A stretch of 64,000 nt of DNA from Lachnospiraceae bacterium UBA7205 (GTDB lineage Bacteria; Bacillota; Clostridia; Lachnospirales; Lachnospiraceae), in contig DKUL01000036.1 in the NCBI GenBank assembly GCA_002490665.1, positions 1-64,000 of the forward strand. Reading direction: 5' to 3'. The position numbers and the translations under genes are program-made. The notes beneath the pieces are model-generated. The model had not been told where the DNA came from and searched no databases. It saw nothing but the letters and a program-made list of their open reading frames with translations. Positions 43,142 through 52,538 of this stretch are shown piece by piece. Positions within the stretch are counted from its first letter, which is position 1; every line of letters starts with the position of its first letter.

Positions 43142-44776
43142 ATGGAAACAAACAAAACAGACAATGAAAAATGGTGGCAGCGTGCCGTCATTTACCAGAT
43201 TTATCCCCGCAGCTTTGCGGACAGCAATGGGGATGGCATAGGCGACTTACAGGGAATCATCTCAAAACTCGATTATCTGGAGGATTTGGGGATTGATGCG
43301 GTCTGGCTTTCCCCCGTGTGCAAATCCCCGCAGGACGACAATGGTTATGATATTTCTGACTATCAGGATATTGACCCGATGTTTGGCACACTCGCGGACA
43401 TGGAGGAGCTGATCCGGGAGGCGGGAAAGCATCATATCCGCATCATTCTGGATCTGGTGCTGAATCATTCCTCGGACGAACACTTCTGGTTCCGGGAGGC
43501 GAAAAAAAGCAGGGAGAATCCCTATCACGACTATTATGTCTGGCGCGACGGTACGGAGGGCGAGCTGCCGAACGGTATGCGCGCGGCATTTGGTGGTTCC
43601 GCATGGGAGTGGGTTCCCGAAGTACAGCAGTACTATTTTCACCAGTTTTCCGTCAGGCAGCCGGATTTGAACTGGGAGAACCCCAAGCTTCGCAGGGAAA
43701 TCTATGACATGATTAACTGGTGGATTGGAAAAGGCGTAGGTGGTTTCCGGCTGGATGTGATCGACCAGATTGCAAAGGAGCCGGACAGGCAGATAACGAA
43801 TAATGGACCAAGGCTCCATGAGTACCTTCGGGAGCTGAGCAGGGAGACATTCCAGAAAGCCGACCTGGTGACAGTCGGCGAGGCGTGGGGCGCGACGCCG
43901 GAGCTTGCGAAATTATACAGCAATCCCGACAACAGTGAGCTGTCCATGGTATTCCAGTTTGAACACATCTGCTTGGACCAGATAGCTGGAAAAGAAAAAT
44001 GGGATTTGGCGCCGCTGCCGTTTATGAAGCTGAAAGAGGTGTTTGCGCGCTGGCAGACACAGCTCTGCAATAAAGGCTGGAACAGCCTGTTCTGGAATAA
44101 CCATGACCTGCCGCGCATTGTCTCACGCTGGGGAAATGACAAGGAGTACCGCGTTGAGTCGGCAAAGATGCTGGCAATCCTGCTCCATGGATTACAGGGA
44201 ACACCGTACATTTATCAGGGCGAAGAACTTGGCATGACAAATGTGCAGTATGATATGGCGGACTACAGGGACATTGAGACGCTGAATCTGTATCGGGAGC
44301 GTCTGGAAAAGGGATATAAAGAAAGTGACATTATGCGTTCCATCCATGCAAAAAGCCGCGACAATGCACGGACGCCGATGCAGTGGAATAACAGTAAAAA
44401 CGCGGGATTTTCAGACGGTGAGCCGTGGCTGAAGGTCAACCCGAACTATACGCAAATCAATGCCGCAGGGCAGATTGCAGATGAGGATTCCATTTTTGGC
44501 TGCTATAAAAAACTGATTCATCTGCGCAAGGAGTATGACGTGTTTACGGATGGCGTGTTCGAACTTCTTCTGGCAGAAGATGAGAACCTGTTTGCATACA
44601 CGAGGACGAACGCATCTCGGCAGCTTCTGGTGGTCTGCAATTTTTATGGGGAGACCGTGCCGTGTGCGCTGGAACAGCCTGGCGCGTCGATGCGCCTGCT
44701 GATAAGCAATTATAAGGACGCAGACCAAATGACGAATCTGCGCCCTTATGAGGCAAGAATGTACATTAAAGAGTAG
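43142..44776 (+). CDS. GH13 alpha-glucosidase (oligo-1,6-glucosidase type)
   Basis: A cytoplasmic alpha-glucosidase of family GH13, 544 residues. Conserved regions: AVWLSPVCKSPQDDNGYDI, ILDLVLNHSSDEH, GFRLDVIDQIAKEP (Asp nucleophile), VTVGEAWG (Glu acid/base), and NNHDLPRIVSRWG (Asp stabiliser). The QIYPRSFADSNGDGIGDL start is usual for oligo-1,6-glucosidase and trehalose-6-phosphate hydrolase; which of these it prefers is unclear. GGTGG precedes the ATG at 43142. Its 3' end overlaps the convergent chemoreceptor gene by 11 bases. Confidence 0.9.
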   Translation: METNKTDNEKWWQRAVIYQIYPRSFADSNGDGIGDLQGIISKLDYLEDLGIDAVWLSPVCKSPQDDNGYDISDYQDIDPMFGTLADMEELIREAGKHHIRIILDLVLNHSSDEHFWFREAKKSRENPYHDYYVWRDGTEGELPNGMRAAFGGSAWEWVPEVQQYYFHQFSVRQPDLNWENPKLRREIYDMINWWIGKGVGGFRLDVIDQIAKEPDRQITNNGPRLHEYLRELSRETFQKADLVTVGEAWGATPELAKLYSNPDNSELSMVFQFEHICLDQIAGKEKWDLAPLPFMKLKEVFARWQTQLCNKGWNSLFWNNHDLPRIVSRWGNDKEYRVESAKMLAILLHGLQGTPYIYQGEELGMTNVQYDMADYRDIETLNLYRERLEKGYKESDIMRSIHAKSRDNARTPMQWNNSKNAGFSDGEPWLKVNPNYTQINAAGQIADEDSIFGCYKKLIHLRKEYDVFTDGVFELLLAEDENLFAYTRTNASRQLLVVCNFYGETVPCALEQPGASMRLLISNYKDADQMTNLRPYEARMYIKE

Positions 44777-46451
44777 TACGCAGGTGGAATCTATGTACGG
44801 AATCCTTCAGCTCCTCGGCGCTGTGGCGCAGCTCCTGTGCCGAGGAGGCGGTATCCTCCGCGGTTGAGGCATTGTTCTGGACGACGTCGGAAATCTGGTT
44901 CATGCCGACAGTCACCTGCTCGAGCGACTCTGCCTGTTGCATTGCGGAGGAGGCAATCCGCTCAATCATTGCTGCCGACTGCTCGCCGCTGGAAATTACT
45001 TCCATAAGTGCATTCATTGTTTCAACGGACAGGGAAGCGCCGCTTTGTACCTGCTTGATGGATTTTTCAATCAACAGCGAAATGTTTTTCGCGGACTCCG
45101 TGCTCTTGTTTGCAAGGCTCTGAACCTCGCCGGCAACAACGGCAAAACCCTTTCCGGCCTCACCTGCGCGCGCGGCCTCCACGGACGCGTTCAGTGCAAG
45201 GATATTTGTCTGTAGGGAGATGTCCTCGATTGTCTTTGTGATGCCGCCAATCTGACGGGAGGAATCGGAAATCTCCTCGATTGCGGCGCGGAGCGCTTCC
45301 ATCTTTTCATTGCACAGGGAAAGGTGTTTCATTGCCTCCTCGGATGCCTTGTTGGCATTGTCCGCGTCGGCTGAAGTGCTGTTTACCTGCTTTGAAATTT
45401 CCGTGATGCTCGCGGAAAGCTCCTCGACGGCGGCTGCCTGTTCTGTGGCGCCGTCCGACAGGCTCTGGGCGTTGGACGACATCTTGGCGGACTCCTCCGA
45501 TACCTTTTCGGTGGATTTGTTAATCTGGTAGAGCGCCCGGTTAAAGGAGTCCAGAATCTGTGCCATCGCGCGCTGGATGGGCTGGAATTCGCCGCGGTAA
45601 TCGCTGCCGATGGTCAGGTTCATGTTTCCCTGCGCCATCTGTGCGAGCGTCATGTTGATGTCGCTGATATATTTTTTCAGCTCGCGCTTGGTTTCATGGA
45701 TGGAACCCACGAGCATCCCGATTTCCGAGGTGTCAGGGGACAGTGCAAAGTCCGCGGAAAGATTTCCGTGGGAAATTTCCAGCATCTGTTTTTCGATTGT
45801 TACAATGGGGCGCAGTACCTTGAACCGCACGAGGAACATATTGCACAGCTGCATGATGCCGACAACGGACAGCGCGATAATCATATGTATCCGGATGCGG
45901 TTGGTTTCAGCGAGCAGGCTGTCGACCTGTTCTGCCGTGCGCGTGTCCAGGTCGGATAAAAACTGTTCCTTGAGCGCATTAATCTGTGCAATGGACGAAC
46001 TGTATTCGTCTCCGTATACATAATCGAGCGCGACTGCCCGCTTGCCGTCCCGCACATTTTTCATCGCCTCGTCCTCAAGCGGGACAAGCTGGTTGGAAAT
46101 GGCGTACATGTCATCAATCATTTTCTGTTCTGCGGAGGTGATGCCGATTTCCTGCATTGCCGCGACGCCCTTATCGCGGTTTTTCAGATTGTCCACCTCG
46201 TTCCAGTAATTGTCAAAATGTTCCTGGAGCCCGGTAGCGGCAAATGCCCGCACCTCGTTTGTCAGGTAGGCGGAACCGTTCATAAAGCGGTTGGCATTGT
46301 AGGTCAGGTTGAACCGTTCGGCGTATGCTGCGTTGAGCTCGGTGTTTACATTTCTGTAGGAATACAGGGAAAACGCCAGATAAAAAAGTGATAAAATGGA
46401 TACGCCATTCAGGATTGCGGTAAGTAAGGACTGGCTGATTGCCTTTTTCAT
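44766..46451 (-). CDS. Methyl-accepting chemotaxis protein with four-helix-bundle sensor
   Basis: A 561-residue chemoreceptor. It has an N-terminal membrane helix (ILNGVSILSLFYLAFSLY), an outside helical region of about 170 residues with no Cache motif (4HB_MCP-like), a second membrane helix (MIIALSVVGIMQLCNMFLV), HAMP, and the signalling tip EAGKGFAVVAGEVQSLANKS. The C-terminal tail has no CheR-binding pentapeptide. The ribosome site AGGGAG lies before the ATG at 46451. The ligand is unknown. Confidence 0.92.
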   Translation of the reverse strand: MKKAISQSLLTAILNGVSILSLFYLAFSLYSYRNVNTELNAAYAERFNLTYNANRFMNGSAYLTNEVRAFAATGLQEHFDNYWNEVDNLKNRDKGVAAMQEIGITSAEQKMIDDMYAISNQLVPLEDEAMKNVRDGKRAVALDYVYGDEYSSSIAQINALKEQFLSDLDTRTAEQVDSLLAETNRIRIHMIIALSVVGIMQLCNMFLVRFKVLRPIVTIEKQMLEISHGNLSADFALSPDTSEIGMLVGSIHETKRELKKYISDINMTLAQMAQGNMNLTIGSDYRGEFQPIQRAMAQILDSFNRALYQINKSTEKVSEESAKMSSNAQSLSDGATEQAAAVEELSASITEISKQVNSTSADADNANKASEEAMKHLSLCNEKMEALRAAIEEISDSSRQIGGITKTIEDISLQTNILALNASVEAARAGEAGKGFAVVAGEVQSLANKSTESAKNISLLIEKSIKQVQSGASLSVETMNALMEVISSGEQSAAMIERIASSAMQQAESLEQVTVGMNQISDVVQNNASTAEDTASSAQELRHSAEELKDSVHRFHLRTTL

Positions 46452-46473
46452 AGTAAAATCTCCCTTCCAGTGT

Positions 46474-46491
46474 CCCTGCGTGTTCGCAGGG
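46474..46491 (-). promoter_or_regulatory. Leader hairpin of the chemoreceptor mRNA
   Basis: CCCTGCG and CGCAGGG arms with a 4-base loop at 46474-46491, between promoter and ribosome site. A perfect 7-bp GC-rich stem; it may stabilise the transcript. Confidence 0.45.
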
Positions 46492-46518
46492 AGGTTATAC
46501 ATTTGTGCCGTTTCATAT

Positions 46519-46547
46519 AGTGTACAAAAAATATCAGAAAATTTCAA
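46519..46547 (-). promoter_or_regulatory. Promoter of the chemoreceptor gene at 44766-46451
   Basis: On the minus strand, TTGAAA (forward 46542-46547), a 17-base spacer and TACACT (forward 46519-46524). It is about 70 bases before the ATG at 46451. Confidence 0.55.
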
Positions 46548-46607
46548 TATCACTTGGAAAAAGAGTTGTGGAAAGTATTTTCTGAAAATGATAAACTATA
46601 GGTATGT

Positions 46608-47471
46608 GTGAATTGGTATTCATTTTTAGCTGAAAGTCAGGTGAACAGTATCATTTATTTAAGTAGTTTTTCATTTTCTTGCGAGACGGTCAACAGTCCT
46701 TACATTTATCCTTACAATGTATTTGCCGGAAAGGGCGAGAACGTTCTTTTCTTTAATACGCCGGTAACCATCTTGTATGGAAACAACGCGTCGGGAAAAT
46801 CGACCATGCTCAACATTATGGCAAATAAGCTGCAATTAGCCGGGCAGGAGTATGCCACGAGCAATCAATTTGGCAGGGTGGCTTATTTTTCACGGTTTGT
46901 GGACGAGTGCAGTTATACGCTTGGGGAGTGCGAGGACGGAAGAACGCTCAGAAAGCTGCCTGAGAAAAGCAGGTACATTAAGAGCGAGGATATTTTATAT
47001 GAAATTAAGAAAATACAGCAGGAGCAGATACTGTGTGACGGTTATATCTATGAGCATGTCCGGCGGGGGATGCCACGGGAACAGCGGGAGCAGTTTCGAA
47101 ATTCCCGCATGGCGCAGCAGCAGCTCGAAAATTTGAAGTTTGCACAGGAAAAGTACTCAAACGGTGAGACGACGCTGCAAATGCTGGATGATTATATTGA
47201 GCCGGACGCGCTGTATTTGCTGGACGAGCCGGAGGTGTCGCTCTCGCCCGAAAACCAGACCGCACTGGCGGAAAAGCTCAATCAGATGGCGCGTTTCCTG
47301 GGATGCCAGTTTATCATTTCCACGCACTCGCCGTTTATGCTCGGCACGCTGCAGGCAAGGATTTACAATCTCGACACCAGGGAGCTTGAGGAGGCAGAGT
47401 GGACGGAGCTTGGGAATGTGCGGTATTTTTATGAATTTTTTGAGCGGCACAGGGAAGAATTTAGAGGATAG
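46608..47471 (+). CDS. AAA/ABC-type ATPase with possible signalling role
   Basis: A soluble ATPase of about 287 residues. Walker A is ILYGNNASGKSTML and Walker B is LYLLDEPEVSLSPENQTALAEK, followed by the H-loop FIISTHSPFML. This arrangement belongs to the AAA_21/AAA_15 group of ABC-like ATPases. The start is uncertain: GTG at 46608 gives the full frame, but GTG at 46641 begins closer to the conserved IIYLSSFSF strand. It is followed after 13 bases by the response regulator gene and probably shares its mRNA. Similar ATPases occur in defence and RNA-linked systems, but no partner nuclease is present. Confidence 0.75.
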   Translation: MNWYSFLAESQVNSIIYLSSFSFSCETVNSPYIYPYNVFAGKGENVLFFNTPVTILYGNNASGKSTMLNIMANKLQLAGQEYATSNQFGRVAYFSRFVDECSYTLGECEDGRTLRKLPEKSRYIKSEDILYEIKKIQQEQILCDGYIYEHVRRGMPREQREQFRNSRMAQQQLENLKFAQEKYSNGETTLQMLDDYIEPDALYLLDEPEVSLSPENQTALAEKLNQMARFLGCQFIISTHSPFMLGTLQARIYNLDTRELEEAEWTELGNVRYFYEFFERHREEFRG

Positions 47472-47484
47472 GAATTAGTAGAAA

Positions 47485-48552
47485 ATGCAAAAGATATTGG
47501 TAGTGGACGACGCGGAGATAAACCGCGAATTACTGAGGGAGTTTCTGGAAGTTGATTATGTCGTGGAGACGGCGGAAAACGGCGAGCAGGCGATGGGGAA
47601 GCTGCATGCGCTGCACGACGAGATTTCGGCGCTTCTGCTGGATTTACATATGCCGCGCGGGGATGGCTTTGCGGTGATTGAACGGATGCGGGCGCAGGGA
47701 TGGATGGACAGTATTCCGGTGCTTATTATCAGCAGCGAGCATGCTGTTGAGGCGGAAAATAAATGCTTTGAACTGGGCGTCTCGGATTTTATACACAGAC
47801 CGTTTGTGGACTCCATCGTCAAGAACAGGGTGAAAAATACAATCGAGCTGTTTAACTGCAAGAACCAGCTCGAACGCAAGATAGAAAGGCAGTCCGAGAC
47901 ATTGCGCAGGCAGGAGCAGATTATCAGGATACAGGCAGAACAGCTCAGCACGGCAGAGTCTTTTAACAGGCTGATGATGGAGTACCGTGCGGCAATCATG
48001 GAGGTGGAGACAAGGCTCAAGGTGCTCAATGCCATGTTTTCCGAACAGTACAAGAGAAATCCGTTCGAGTCGATTAAGAGCCGCCTGAAAAAACCGGAGA
48101 GCATTTACAAAAAGCTGGTGCGCAAGGACTGTCCGGTCACGGTTGAGAATATTGAGAAGTATATCACGGATGTCGCCGGACTGCGGGTCATCTGTTCTTT
48201 TCCGGATGATATTTATCGCCTGGCGGAGCTGCTGCTCAAGCAGGATGACATTATATTGCTGAAGGAAAAGGATTATATCAAGCAGCCGAAGACCAACGGC
48301 TACCGGAGCCTGCACCTGATTTTGAGCGTGCCTGTTTTTCTGCCTGACGAGAAGAAGTACATGACGGCAGAAGTACAGTTTCGCACGATTGCGATGGATT
48401 TCTGGGGCAGTCTGGAACACAAGCTGAAATACAAGAAAAATATCAACAACACGGAGGAGATTGAGCGGCAGCTGAAGGCGTGTGCGGATTCGATTGAGGC
48501 GCTTGATTACCAGATGCAGGAAATACGCGATAAGATAGAAAGGAGCGAATGA
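47485..48552 (+). CDS. Response regulator with (p)ppGpp-synthetase-like output domain
   Basis: A 355-residue fusion. Residues 1-125 form a CheY-like receiver (ILVVDDAEINRELL, phospho-acceptor Asp53 in LLLDLHMPRGDG, IISSEH, HRPF). A coiled-coil linker (about 125-165, ERKIERQSETLRRQEQII) follows. Residues 175-350 match the small alarmone synthetase fold (RelA_SpoT; RelQ/RelP): FESIKSRLKKPESIYKKL, DVAGLRVICSFPDDIYRLA, KQPKTNGYRSLHLIL, and AEVQFRTIAMDFWGSLEHKLKYK. The key catalytic and GTP-binding positions look intact. It could make (p)ppGpp in response to phosphorylation by a histidine kinase encoded elsewhere. No kinase gene is adjacent. Confidence 0.88.
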   Translation: MQKILVVDDAEINRELLREFLEVDYVVETAENGEQAMGKLHALHDEISALLLDLHMPRGDGFAVIERMRAQGWMDSIPVLIISSEHAVEAENKCFELGVSDFIHRPFVDSIVKNRVKNTIELFNCKNQLERKIERQSETLRRQEQIIRIQAEQLSTAESFNRLMMEYRAAIMEVETRLKVLNAMFSEQYKRNPFESIKSRLKKPESIYKKLVRKDCPVTVENIEKYITDVAGLRVICSFPDDIYRLAELLLKQDDIILLKEKDYIKQPKTNGYRSLHLILSVPVFLPDEKKYMTAEVQFRTIAMDFWGSLEHKLKYKKNINNTEEIERQLKACADSIEALDYQMQEIRDKIERSE

Positions 48553-48556
48553 TTTT

Positions 48557-49978
48557 ATGAAACGAAATATTAAAAACAAGGTTCTGGCGGTTATACTGAC
48601 GGCAGTGATGTGCCTGACCACATCCTGTTCCGCGGTTAAGTCGGCAGTGACCATGCTGGACGAGACAGGAAAAGGGGGTGCCAGTGCGCAGAGCTTTGCC
48701 GAGGCGCATGACGCGTTCCAGACAACGCTTGCGAAGGAGGAAAGCGATGACGATGAGATTCCGGCGCCTCCCGAGCGTTCTTTTGATTTAATAAAGTACC
48801 CTTCCAAGGTTGGGGATTTGGCGGCATATGTGTCAAGTGACCCCGGCGATGGACAGAAGCACCCGCTGATTATCTGGGTAGTGGGCGGCTGGGGAAATGG
48901 CATTGACGATTTCCCATGGTGCTATCCAGAGTGGGACAATGACCAGACAGGCTCTGCGTTCTGGCAGGCGGGCGTGCTGATGATGTACCCGTCATTCCGC
49001 GGCGGCTGCGGAAATCCCGGCAATTATGAGACACTTTTTGGCGAGGTGGACGATATCGCATCGGCGTATGAGTATGCGGCGTCGCTGCCCTATGTGGATC
49101 CTGACCGCATTTACCTGGGCGGGCACAGTACTGGCGGAACCCGCGCGCTGCTCGCTTCGGAGTACACGGACAAGTTCCGCGCCGTGTTTGCATTTGGCGC
49201 GGTGGACAAGATTGAGTACCACAACAACAGCCAGTTCACGTTTGACACGGACAACAAGGAGGAGTATAAGATGCGCTCCCCGATTTACTGGCTGGACAGC
49301 GTGAAATCACCCACCTTTTTAATAGAAGGAAGTGACGGAAATTCCGCGAACCTGAAGAAAATCGAGCGCACCTCCAAGAATGAAAATATCCATTGCTATG
49401 TCATGGAAGATGCCGACCATTTTTCCGTGCTTGCACCGCTCACGCGTGTTGTGGCGCAGAAGATTCTTGCGGATACAGGAACGGAACCTAGTATTTCCAT
49501 CACGCAGGAGGAGCTTGACGCCGCGATGAAGATGGAGCCGGAGATTCCGATGCCTGTGATGGAGCAGCACACGATTGAAGCGCTGGGGATGACCCTTTCG
49601 TATCCGTATTTGTGGTACGTGGAGGACATTTCAGAAAGTGAGGAGCTGTCCCTGATGCTCTGCTCCCGTTATGAGGAGGATAACATCTGGGATATGTCTT
49701 TGATGTATATTGACTCTTACAACGATTTACAGCTTGACAGGGAGTATTTTGCGGAAAATGGTTATGACATCAGCGAGACGGAAGTCGGCGGACTGCCGGC
49801 ACTGAAGGCTGTCGGGAAGATGGAAGACAACAGCGGAAGTGTGTTCAATGACACGCTTGTCGCAGTACAGAAAGGTGACACACTTGTCACTTTTGAGTTT
49901 TATATCCATGAGGATTTTGGTGATGATGCCAATCCGATGTTTGACGCGATTCTGGAAAGTGTTTCGTTTACAGAGTAG
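48557..49978 (+). CDS. Lipoprotein alpha/beta hydrolase with extra C-terminal domain
   Basis: A 473-residue exported protein. The signal peptide ends with the lipobox LTTSC. Residues 90-320 are an alpha/beta hydrolase: IIWVVGGWGNG, nucleophile in LGGHSTGGTRALLAS, and a late His in DADHFSVLAPL. The last 130 residues form a separate beta-rich domain (MTLSYPYLWYVEDI, GGLPALKAVGKME). It starts 4 bases after the response regulator and thus probably shares its mRNA. Its substrate outside the cell is unknown; peptidase or esterase activity is likely. Confidence 0.75.
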   Translation: MKRNIKNKVLAVILTAVMCLTTSCSAVKSAVTMLDETGKGGASAQSFAEAHDAFQTTLAKEESDDDEIPAPPERSFDLIKYPSKVGDLAAYVSSDPGDGQKHPLIIWVVGGWGNGIDDFPWCYPEWDNDQTGSAFWQAGVLMMYPSFRGGCGNPGNYETLFGEVDDIASAYEYAASLPYVDPDRIYLGGHSTGGTRALLASEYTDKFRAVFAFGAVDKIEYHNNSQFTFDTDNKEEYKMRSPIYWLDSVKSPTFLIEGSDGNSANLKKIERTSKNENIHCYVMEDADHFSVLAPLTRVVAQKILADTGTEPSISITQEELDAAMKMEPEIPMPVMEQHTIEALGMTLSYPYLWYVEDISESEELSLMLCSRYEEDNIWDMSLMYIDSYNDLQLDREYFAENGYDISETEVGGLPALKAVGKMEDNSGSVFNDTLVAVQKGDTLVTFEFYIHEDFGDDANPMFDAILESVSFTE

Positions 49979-49996
49979 ATCATTATTGTTTTTTCT

Positions 49997-50029
49997 GGTG
50001 AAAGGGGTTGCCATAAAACCGCTTTCACC
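49997..50029 (+). promoter_or_regulatory. Leader hairpin upstream of the MATE gene
   Basis: GGTGAAAG at 49997-50004 pairs with CTTTCACC at 50022-50029, and inner bases can extend it. It ends just 8 bases before the GGAGG ribosome site of the next gene. It follows a T-rich stretch. It could be a weak terminator of the previous gene or a control on MATE translation. Confidence 0.4.
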
Positions 50030-50046
50030 GGAATCTGGAGGTACTT

Positions 50047-51408
50047 ATGAAAACAGGAAGTCGTCACATTTCCAATCAGATTACGGAGGGAGTTATCTGG
50101 AAACAGCTCCTTTTTTTCTTTTTTCCGATTTTGTTTGGCACCTTTTTCCAGCAGCTCTACAACACGACGGATGCCGTGATTGTGGGAAAGTTTGTCGGAA
50201 AGGAGGCGCTGGCGGCAGTGGGCGGGCCTGCGGCGACGCTGATTAATCTGCTGATTGGTTTTTTTACGGGGCTTTCCTCTGGTGCGACCGTGATTATTGC
50301 ACAGTATTATGGTGCAGAGAAAGAGGAGGATGTGAAGAAAACCGTGCACACCGCCATGGCGCTATCCATCGCGGGCGGCGCCGTGATTATGGCGCTGGGG
50401 ATTCTTTTTTCGGGCGCAGCGCTCAGGGCGATGAATACGCCGGACGAGGTTCTCTCGCTCTCCGTTGTGTATATGCGCGTTTATTTTCTGGGTGTCATTC
50501 CCTCGCTTGTCTACAACATGGGTTCGGGTATTCTGCGCGCAGTGGGGGATTCGAAGCGCCCGCTCTATTTTTTGATTCTGTCCTGTTTTGTCAATATCGT
50601 GCTGGACATTCTTTTTGTGACTGTTCTGAAAATGGGTGTGGTCGGCGTGGCAGTGGCGACTGCGCTGTCGCAGGTCGTCAGCGCGCTGATGGTGCTGGCG
50701 GCGCTGATGCGGACGCAGGATTCCTACCGGCTTTTTGTCCGGGAAATCCGTTTTTCGCCAGTGCTGCTGCACAACATCATCCGTATCGGACTGCCGGCGG
50801 GGATTCAGTCCACCATGTACTCGGCGTCGAACCTCATCATCCAGTCGAGCATCAATGCGTTTGGGACGGACACGATTGCGGCATGGACGGCATACGGAAA
50901 AGTGGACGGTATTTTCTGGATGATTATGGGCGCGTACGGCGTGTCAATTACGACCTTTGCGGGGCAGAATTTTGGCGCGGGCAAGTACGACCGCATTAAA
51001 AAGAGTGTGCGTATCTGTCTGGGCATGGCGGCATTTACGAGCGTGCTTCTGAGCGTCATTGTGCTTGCGGGCGGGCGCGTCTTTTTTGGTCTGTTTACCG
51101 ACGACCCCGGCGTGGTCTCGATTGGGCTTGGGATGATGCGGGTGATTTCGCCCAGCTATATCACATACATCTGCATTGAAATCCTCGGCGGCACGACGCG
51201 CGGGTGCGGCGATGCCGTCCCGCCGATGCTCATGACCTGTGTCGGCATCTGCGTGCTGCGCGTCGTCTGGAACCTGGCAGTGGTGCCGCTGCGGCCGGAG
51301 GTCTCAACCGTGGCGTTCAGCTACCCGCTGACGTGGTCGGTGACATCGGTGTTTTTTATTGTTTACTATCTGAAAGGCGGATGGCTGAGAAGGTGCAGGG
51401 GGGTATGA
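50047..51408 (+). CDS. MATE family efflux transporter
   Basis: A 453-residue multidrug and toxic compound exporter with twelve predicted membrane segments. The N-terminus (WKQLLFFFFPILFGTFFQQLYNTTDAVIVG, seen as LYNTTDAVIVGKFVG) is typical. VTVLKMGVVGVAVATALSQVV and GAYGVSITTFAGQNFGAGKY are conserved positions. It would expel cationic compounds using a sodium or proton gradient. GGAGG precedes the ATG. Its stop overlaps a short GGGGG/CCCCC inverted repeat at 51395-51417. Confidence 0.92.
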   Translation: MKTGSRHISNQITEGVIWKQLLFFFFPILFGTFFQQLYNTTDAVIVGKFVGKEALAAVGGPAATLINLLIGFFTGLSSGATVIIAQYYGAEKEEDVKKTVHTAMALSIAGGAVIMALGILFSGAALRAMNTPDEVLSLSVVYMRVYFLGVIPSLVYNMGSGILRAVGDSKRPLYFLILSCFVNIVLDILFVTVLKMGVVGVAVATALSQVVSALMVLAALMRTQDSYRLFVREIRFSPVLLHNIIRIGLPAGIQSTMYSASNLIIQSSINAFGTDTIAAWTAYGKVDGIFWMIMGAYGVSITTFAGQNFGAGKYDRIKKSVRICLGMAAFTSVLLSVIVLAGGRVFFGLFTDDPGVVSIGLGMMRVISPSYITYICIEILGGTTRGCGDAVPPMLMTCVGICVLRVVWNLAVVPLRPEVSTVAFSYPLTWSVTSVFFIVYYLKGGWLRRCRGV

Positions 51409-51461
51409 CCATGCCCCCTTATGAAATGCATTTAGAGTTGCGCAATGGTTTTCCGGGTAAT

Positions 51462-52451
51462 TCATTCTCTGTTTGCCTCCAATTCTATACATTTCCATTT
51501 TTCTCCCAATATTTCAAGGATGATATCTTTTTTCATGGGAATTTCATTAAATCCAGCTGCTTTGTAGCAATAGTATGCCGAGGGATTGTTGTCAAAAACG
51601 CCCAAAGTAATTTTTTCTGCTTTCAGCATATCAAAGGCATATCGCATCGCCATCTGTATCATTCGTTTTCCGTAGCCCATGCCACGCTTACTGTCATCAA
51701 CGATAATAAATCCCAAACGGATTATTGTCTTTGCCTTATCTGTATAGCGCATAATCAAATGACCAACCGGACCGTTTGCATCAGCAGCTGTTATGGGATA
51801 AAAGTTATCCGGTTCCTCACAATCGCCATTGCATTTCAGGTATTTATAATTAATATCCTCTGCCGTTATAGGATACGCACCATATCTGTCGGAACTCCAT
51901 TTACGCAGAGCCCTTTCATCTTTAATCCAGCTTACTATCGCTTCCGCATCTTTTGGCTTATATGGTCGTATGATTAGCTGGTCTACTGGTTTCTTTGTCA
52001 ACTGCTTTTTCATAATTTCATAAACCTGTATTACACCATTTTTGCATTCCCAGATTCCATGGTCTACGGTCTGGTAACCTAAATTAGAATATAATCTGCA
52101 AGCTGGCAGTGAAGCATCGATATCAACGCAATCATATTTTTCCCTGATTATTTCTTCCAGCTGCTTCATGATAAAAGTTCCGTAACCTTTTTTCTGATAC
52201 CCCGGCAAAACATAAACTCTGGTAATATGGTTTTCATTCTTTGTTCCAGTGCCGATTATTTCCTCATTCTCCCTTAAAATGTATGTGTTTCCTGTTTCAA
52301 TGTCCCTTAAAATATTATTCAGACTATGAAATTCACAAAACATATCCATAATCTCTTTCAGGTAGTACTTTGGATAGACCGTCTTGATAGTCTCCTGTAC
52401 AAGTGCATATACCTGTTGTGCATCATGATTCTTAGCTAACATTAATTTCAT
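51462..52451 (-). CDS. Tandem GNAT N-acetyltransferase
   Basis: A 329-residue protein with two GNAT domains. The first (residues about 1-145) has VYVLPGYQKKGYGTFIMKQLEEI, with the acetyl-CoA loop Gln-Lys-Lys-Gly-Tyr-Gly. The second (about 160-329) has IIVDDSKRGMGYGKRMIQMA with the loop Arg-Gly-Met-Gly-Tyr-Gly, and VFDNNPSAYYCYKAAGF. The second half resembles RimJ/RimL-type acetyltransferases. AGGAGG precedes the ATG at 52451. The long leader contains two hairpins and a MITE-like element, so it is likely controlled after transcription starts. Target unknown. Confidence 0.82.
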   Translation of the reverse strand: MKLMLAKNHDAQQVYALVQETIKTVYPKYYLKEIMDMFCEFHSLNNILRDIETGNTYILRENEEIIGTGTKNENHITRVYVLPGYQKKGYGTFIMKQLEEIIREKYDCVDIDASLPACRLYSNLGYQTVDHGIWECKNGVIQVYEIMKKQLTKKPVDQLIIRPYKPKDAEAIVSWIKDERALRKWSSDRYGAYPITAEDINYKYLKCNGDCEEPDNFYPITAADANGPVGHLIMRYTDKAKTIIRLGFIIVDDSKRGMGYGKRMIQMAMRYAFDMLKAEKITLGVFDNNPSAYYCYKAAGFNEIPMKKDIILEILGEKWKCIELEANRE

Positions 52452-52485
52452 ATCCTCTTCCTCCTTGTGAATATACTCGCCGCGC

Positions 52486-52528
52486 GCCCCATGCACCGCT
52501 TCTGCGGCATGCTTCCTCTGCATGGGGC
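52486..52528 (-). promoter_or_regulatory. Leader hairpin 2 of the GNAT gene
   Basis: GCCCCATGCA at 52486-52495 and TGCATGGGGC at 52519-52528 form a perfect 10-bp stem. It lies between the terminator-like stem and the GNAT ribosome site. Confidence 0.55.
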
Positions 52529-52538
52529 TGCGAATAAA

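Noticed and set aside
47644..48903. Minus-strand open frame of about 419 codons across the response regulator and hydrolase genes
   Set aside because: Both plus-strand genes have clear domains; the antisense product matches nothing and crosses two genes.
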